A stretch of 64,000 nt of DNA from Chelydra serpentina (Eukaryota > Chordata > Testudines > Chelydridae): positions 30,419,001-30,483,000 of the forward strand of contig JBAIAC010000014.1 of the NCBI GenBank assembly GCA_037349315.1. The letters are read 5' to 3'. Position numbers and translations under genes: made by a program. Each line of letters begins with the position of its first letter. Position 1 is the first letter of the stretch. The notes below the pieces were generated by a model that did not search any database, was not told where the DNA came from, and was given only the letters and a program-made list of their open reading frames with translations. Below, piece by piece: positions 58,497 through 64,000 of the stretch.

Positions 58497-59116
58497 TATA
58501 GAATCATAGAATATCGGGGTTGGAAGGGACCTCAGGAGGTCTTCTAGTCCAACCCCCTGCTCAAAGTAGGACCAATCCCCAACTAAATCATCCCAGCTAG
58601 GGCTTTGTCAAGTCTGACCTTAAAAACCCCTAAGGAAGGAGATTCCACCACCTCCCTAGGTAACCCATTCCAGTGCTTCACCACCCTCCTAATGAAAAGT
58701 TTTTCATAATATTCAACCTAAACCTCCCACACTGCAACTTGAGACCATTACTCCTTGTTCTGTCATCTGGTACCACTGAGAACAGTCTAGATCATCCTTT
58801 TTGGAACCCCCTTTCAGGTAGTTGAAAGCAGCTATCAAATCCCCTCTCATTCTTCTCTTCTGCAGACTAAACAATCCCAGTTCCCTCAGCCTTTCCTCAT
58901 AAGTCATGTGCTCCAGCCCCCTAATCATTTTTGTTATCCTCCGCTGGACTCTTTACAATTTATCCACATCCTTCTTGTATTGTGGGGCCCAAAACTGGAC
59001 ACAGTACTCCAGATGAGGCCTCACCAATGGAGAATAGAGGCGAATGATCATGTCCCTCGATCTGCTGGCAATGCCCCTACTTATACAGCCCAAAATGCCG
59101 TTAGCCTTCTTGGCAT
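58497..59116 (-). mobile_element. CR1 LINE, 3' end and ORF2 C-terminus
   Basis: Plus strand starts with the tail complement ATAGAATCATAGAATATCGG and GGTTGGAAGGGACCTCAGG. The minus frame 58713-58928 encodes [20 protein letters not shown] and [20 protein letters not shown]. It is cut at KKANG-equivalent sequence (CTTCTTGGCA) where a PLE tail begins. Confidence 0.92.
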
Positions 59117-59312
59117 AGGTACTTCCACCTTTTCATGTTTCTCTGAATGTATAAATATCTGCTTACTGTATGTTCCATTCTGTGCATCCGATGAAGTGGG
59201 ACTGTAGCCCACAAAAGCTTATGCTGAAATAAATTTGTTAGTCTCTAAGGTGCCACAAGTAATCCTGTTCTTTTTGCTGACACAGACTAACATGGCTGCT
59301 ACTCTGAAAACA
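59117..59312 (+). mobile_element. PLE (family B) tail abutting a CR1
   Basis: Reads TTCATGTTTCTCTGAATGTA, GCATCCGATGAAGTGGGAC, AGCCCACAAAAGCTTATGC, GTTAGTCTCTAAGGTGCCAC and GACTAACATGGCTGCTACTC. The hammerhead-like core is degraded (CCGATGA, AAAA for GAAA, G at the cleavage position). It starts exactly at the truncation point of the minus-strand CR1. Confidence 0.88.
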
Positions 59313-60325
59313 GTTCTTTTAGTCACATTCCTAATCAACACTGTTAGGAGTGAAAGCAGCTTCCATGGAAATCCTCTGCTCTATCATTTATCTAAAATGT
59401 GTTGCTTTTCCAGTTCGACCAGCTCAGAATGGGTCAGATTGTCCCTCTACTTCCAAGAGCAGAAAGGACCTACATCTAGAGAATAAGGGGGAGTGCAAGC
59501 TGTGTAGTATTGTCCTACCTTCTCCAAGCCTCACTCTGCGGGCGTCTGGCTCTGTGATTAGAAATGGGTTGGTCAGGGGCAGGAGGAAATGGCTCCAACA
59601 ACAAATGGCCTGTTTGTGACATCCTTTGAGGAATACCCTCTGTAAGAGAAAGCTAACCCAGCCACCGCTGCCCTAAAAAGTCTGGGCCACTGCACATCCC
59701 ACATCAACCATGAATAAAGTCAGACTCTTTACGTGAGTAAATTGAGAGGCATTTGGCCTCCTGACTTCAATGAGAGCATGTGTGACAGTCAGAACCTCAA
59801 ATAGGAGGATCAGATAAAATTACAATTGACCGAAATTTCATATGAGAGGGAGATTGACACAGAGCTATATACAGTTGTAATTTTAAATGTGCTCCATATG
59901 TAGCATGTAATAGGAATCTGAAACACCTACACTCGCGCCTATGTATTTACAGAATATTAAGCAAGATTCATGTACACACAAGCAGAGAATATAATAATTA
60001 TTGAAAGCAGTCACAGTACTTGTGCACAAATGCTTCTCTTAAATGTTAATTATGGATCTAAATTGAAAGAACAATTGATAAAGGCAGAAGTAAGTTATTG
60101 CTACTAGAATTCGTGAATAAAGTGACTAGAAGTTGAGTCATAGGGGACAATAACCAAGATAAAACAATCCCCATCATTTCTCAGACAGAAGCTGGAGTTA
60201 AAATGACTGTAAAGAGTTCCAATTTTTGTCTGTAGAAAGATCCCTCTTTTTTCATGCTGATTGTGGCTCAGTGCTGCCAAGTCTGAGTTGACAACCCATC
60301 TCTGTTTATTGCCTTCATTCTTGGT
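59313..60325. other. No gene or identified repeat
   Basis: Nothing recognised. Frames here overlap the PLE tail or lack any domain. Confidence 0.3.
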
Positions 60326-61302
60326 ATGACTAGTGGGACCATAATCAGCAATCAGTATCTTAGATGTCAGTATACAAATGTGACAAGTACGGGGAATAAG
60401 CAGGAAGAACTCGAAATGCTAGTAAAAAACCACAACTATGACATAGTTGGGATCACAGAGACCTGCTATATTGGTATGCAAGGGTACAGCTTGGTCAGGA
60501 AGGACAGGCAGGGAAAAAAGGGAGGGGGTGTTGCCTTGTATATTAAAAACGTATACACTTGGACTGAGGGAAGATTGAAATAGTTGGGTTTGTTTAGTCT
60601 GGAAAAGAGAAGTCTGGAAAAGAGAGGGGACATGATAACAGTTTTCAAGTACATAAAAGGTTGTTACAAGGAGGAGGGAGAAAAATTGTTCTTCTTAACC
60701 TCTGAGGATAGGACAAGAAGCAATTGGCTTAAATTGCAGCAAGGGAGGTTTAGGTTGGACATTAAAAAAGCTCCCTAACTGTCAGGGTGGTTAAGCACTG
60801 GAATAAATTGCCTAGGGAGGTTGTGGAATCTCCATCACTGATTATTTTTAAGAGCAGGTTAGTCAAACACCTGTCAGGGATGGTCTAGATCAAGGATCTC
60901 AGACTCAAATCACCACGAGGGCCACATGAGAACTAGTAAATTAGCCCGAGGGCCGCATCACTGAAACCTTTTCATACAACGATACAAAAGTATAGTCAAA
61001 AATGAAAAAAATGAAGAGTAATATAGTATGATATTAAAAGTCAATGTATTAACTTTTTAAAAACTGTAATGCAAAGAGGGGTTTTAATAAAATATAAACA
61101 CTCAGTAATGTTTGGAGCTTGGCTGCCAGTGGAGTCGGCGCCTATGGCGGGTCGCAGGAAATAACTCTGTGGGACGCATGTGGCCTGCGGGCCACGTGTT
61201 TGAGACCCCTGGTCTAGATAATATTTAGTCCTGCCATGAGTGCAGGGGACTGGACTAGATGACCTCTCAAGGTCCCTTCCAGTCCTATGATTCTATACTT
61301 CA
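60326..61302 (+). mobile_element. Internally deleted CR1 LINE split by a hAT element
   Basis: The frame at 60326-60583 starts the apurinic-type endonuclease: NKQEELEMLVKNHNYDIVGI, TETCYIG (the ITET catalytic-site motif is present), RKDRQGKKGGGVALYIKN. It then jumps without a bridging domain to LGLFSLEKRSLEKRGDM and the 3' part, so RT is deleted. The 3' UTR ends in GGTCCCTTCCAGTCCTATGA. A hAT element sits at 60891-61211. Confidence 0.88.
60891..61211. mobile_element. Non-autonomous hAT element nested in CR1, 321 bp
   Basis: The 8-bp duplication GTCTAGAT flanks it (60883-60890, 61212-61219). Ends CAAGGATCTCAGAC and GTTTGAGACCCCTG are inverted (consensus near CAGGGGTCTCAAAC). The GAGGGCCACATG and CATGTGGCCTGCGGGCCAC words extend the inverted ends. 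The rest is A-rich filler. Confidence 0.9.
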
Positions 61303-63059
61303 GTCATTTACTCTGGATCCTCAACCTGCATCTTTTCTTTTAAAGAGAAAAGCACATGAGGCTGGGGAGAAGTAGCAGCAGTCCAAGAAAGTATCTTCCT
61401 TATCTGAACTACTGCAAAACTATAGTAAAAAGGGTTTTGGAAATGTCACGGCTCTAACTTGATGCTCCTAAATCAAACTTCAGTGAAGGAAAAAACCCTG
61501 AGGTTAGGCCAGATCCCAGGAAGGTAATTGTTTTCCTAACAAGAAGAAGATACGGGATAGAGCGAAAATGCACATATTCGTAAGTCCATCAAAAACATAA
61601 CTATGGAAGAATAGGAAACATGATAGCATATAAAAGCTTGTTCACAAAACAACCCTTTCATTAGTGTAAGCTACCTAAGAGCAGGGAACCCAGGGTTCGG
61701 CTTCCCAAAATGGATGCAGTTACAGCATTTCTTGCCAAAGTTACAGTTGTCCCCTCTGAGGAGGTCCTCCCCACCAAGTTACAAACGAATATCAGAGTAT
61801 AAAGTAGGTGGATCCCAAAGAGAAAGTTGGTATATTTGCTGAAGCCAGGCAGAAGCACATGTTGGCTGCTCGCGCTCTCTGTCTCTTTTGTCCCTAGATG
61901 CCCACTTCAGTCTCAGTGTAAGGACTGGAGTGCATTAAATGGAGCTGTTGCTGGCATGATTTCAGACAAAGGCCTTGGTCCTGCAATAGGATTGACACAG
62001 GCAGACCCTTGAGCCCGCATAAAGCCTTGTTAAAATGAATGGGCTCCCTGCTGGTGTAATGGTTTATCTGCCTGGATCTGATTGCAGCACTGAGGCCGAA
62101 GTATGGCCTTCCTTACAAAGGAACTTGCATTGTAGCTGTGGAAGCCAGGAGGATGTAAAATGGGAATATACTTCTTGACTGCCTAATCCACTTTGGCGTT
62201 TTCAACTGAATCTAAACTAATTCCAGAGGGATTTTGGAAATCACCATAGGTTTATGCCGACCAAATAAAGAATAACATAAAAATATACAGCAAACAATTT
62301 GATACATGTGTTACTTTCACATTAACTGTGTGAATTATTGCATACGTGTGTCAAGATGCCACTACCAAGTCGAGCAGCACCTCCTCCCATTGCTGATTGG
62401 GTTTAAAATCAGCAAGACAAATGCTGCTCTCAATTACAGCAGCCTGACAGGCTTAACTGCCCATATAACTTTTGCTTCCCATGATATTTTGCTCCCTTAG
62501 ACAATTACCTGTGATACTGGACTATGGTGTAAGAGAGAGTCTGCTTATATTCCTTGTGGCACCGAGCAAAGATCACACGGATATGTTATATACATGTGCA
62601 GCTATGCTCAGTCAGTGGAACTATGGTATTTTTGTTCAGCTAGAGATGGTCGAATACAAGGTGGTTGGATCTGGACCCCTTTTTGTACAAACCCCAAAGT
62701 TCAGGAGGTTCGTATAAATGATTTTAGTTTGGATCCAGGTCCCATTTTATATTACTACTAATTACTAATGACTTGTAGTACTGTAGCACCTATAAGCCCC
62801 AACTGAGCTCAGGTCTCTATTGGGCTAGGGTCTGTACAAACACACACTAAGAGACTGACCTGGGTTTTCACCAAGGGCCTTGTGGTGCTTTTGCCTTCTG
62901 CAGCAGAGGTTCTGGTTTGCCTGCTGGAATCATCTGGCCATATCTCACCTAATCACTTCCCTGCCACTGCAGGGGCCTCAGGAATTGGTGGCTCCTGGCT
63001 CTCTCCTATTTTCTGCCTGGGGCACATAGTTTAGTTTCCTAAGAACTGGAATGTTTTGG
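61303..63059. other. No gene or identified repeat
   Basis: Nothing recognised. Short open frames at 61.66-61.86 minus and 62.3-62.7 plus have no domain. Confidence 0.35.
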
Positions 63060-63182
63060 TCTAAATAGTCTTTGGGTTTAATATAGGGGCAGCTGGGTGA
63101 AGCTGAATGGTCTGTGATATTCAGGAGGTCATACTAGAGGATCTGAGGATCCCTTCTGGCCGTAAACTCTATGAATTATAAT
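63060..63182 (+). mobile_element. CR1-type 3' end fragment
   Basis: GAATGGTCTGTGATATTCAG, GAGGTCATACTAGAGGATCT and ATCCCTTCTGGCCGTAAAC, then CTATGAATTATAATGATGG, follow the 3' terminal UTR of a CR1 subfamily on plus. Confidence 0.75.
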
Positions 63183-64000
63183 GATGGTTTATAGTGGTGA
63201 AAGCCTCAAGGACTAACCAGTGATGTTAAATTGTATACGTTTCAGGATAAGAGCATGAGCACCTCATATTTCCCTTTATTAGCCCTTCAGTTTGCTCATC
63301 AACAGTTTGAATAATTAGGATCTAAGAGGAATAATTATAAACCAGAAAAGTCTTGGCAGGTCAGAGAGCCTGAAAGGGTGCACTGAGAGAGAGACTAGAG
63401 CGGGGTCAAAGGTGCTGCTAGCCCTGTAACCACTGACAGACCTAATTTGTTGATGCTGGGTAGAGGCTGGAAACAAAAAAAATGTTCTTTCCTTTGTGTT
63501 CTACTACACCCAGGACCTGGCCTGCTGATAATTTCCTGAAAATTCTTTTAGGCTCCTCTAATGAAGCCCACCGCTTTGTGACTTCACTCCACAGGCTTCA
63601 TGCCCAGTTTAACGTGCCCAGGGGTTGTTTCTTAGCAGGATGTTGCTGGGACAATTTATATGAGGTTGATTGTAACTGCCTCATAGGGATACACACAGCA
63701 AAATCCTAAAAGAAAACAAACAAACAAAAACTATCACCACACACAACAGCAAGCAACCCTACCTAAACTAACCCCCAAACCTGCCTTTGCCATCAGGGAC
63801 TAACAAAAAATCCTGGGCACAAGAATGAAATGGATCCCAAGACTTCGACGTCCCTTTGTAGAATTTTGCAGAACGCAACAAAAATTGTAAATAGATGTCC
63901 AGTGTTCTTTTTGTTACCTGTGTTGCTATCCTTTTTTCTTGGGAGAGATATTATCAACTCTGGTACCTGGCACAATCAGGCCCCTTAGCAGCAGCAAAGG
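63183..64000. other. No gene or identified repeat
   Basis: Nothing recognised to the window end. Confidence 0.3.

Overview
The window looks like a gene-poor stretch of a reptile nuclear chromosome, most likely a turtle. It has no operons, ribosome-binding sites or long uninterrupted bacterial-type genes. It is filled with CR1 LINEs, Penelope-like retroelement (PLE) tails, an RTE LINE, MIR-type SINEs, solo LTRs and hAT, PIF-Harbinger and Tigger-like non-autonomous DNA transposons. The turtle call is an inference from this repeat mixture; a crocodilian cannot be excluded.

The only host gene I can support is the 3' end of a plus-strand gene in the first 11 kb. Two short phase-0 candidate exons (3464-3523 and 4774-4821) and a terminal coding exon (10470-10697) join without breaking frame. 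The joined product reads like the end of a cyclic-nucleotide-binding (cNMP) domain plus a short basic tail. I call it CNBD2-like, tentatively. A polyadenylation signal lies at 10848-10853. The introns contain an LTR-type repeat, PLE tails, and a 47-bp exact copy of the 3'-UTR/polyA-signal segment.

From 11 kb to 64 kb I see no convincing host coding gene, only two weak exon-like segments (53.9 and 56.4 kb). Main landmarks are: a hAT element with an internal hairpin (11.0 kb); solo LTRs at 13.1, 17.4, 33.9 and 44.9 kb, each with 5-bp target duplications; an RTE LINE broken by a PLE tail and then by a solo LTR (16.6-18.7 kb); CR1 copies at 15.8, 26.7, 34.7-36.3, 54.4, 58.5, 60.3 and 63.1 kb, two of them split by hAT elements; a Tigger-like element split by a PLE that still has an open 177-residue GIY-YIG frame (41.4-42.7 kb); and a PIF-Harbinger MITE made largely of palindromes (45.8 kb).

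The most interesting signal is that the PLE tails contain a hammerhead-ribozyme-like core (CTGAAGA, a 6-bp stem, GAAA, a tiny third stem). One such tail sits in a 77-bp-arm inverted duplication flanked by a 12-bp target duplication. These units suggest self-cleaving RNA in the life cycle of these retroelements. The ribozyme class in PLEs is known in general; its activity in these copies is inference.
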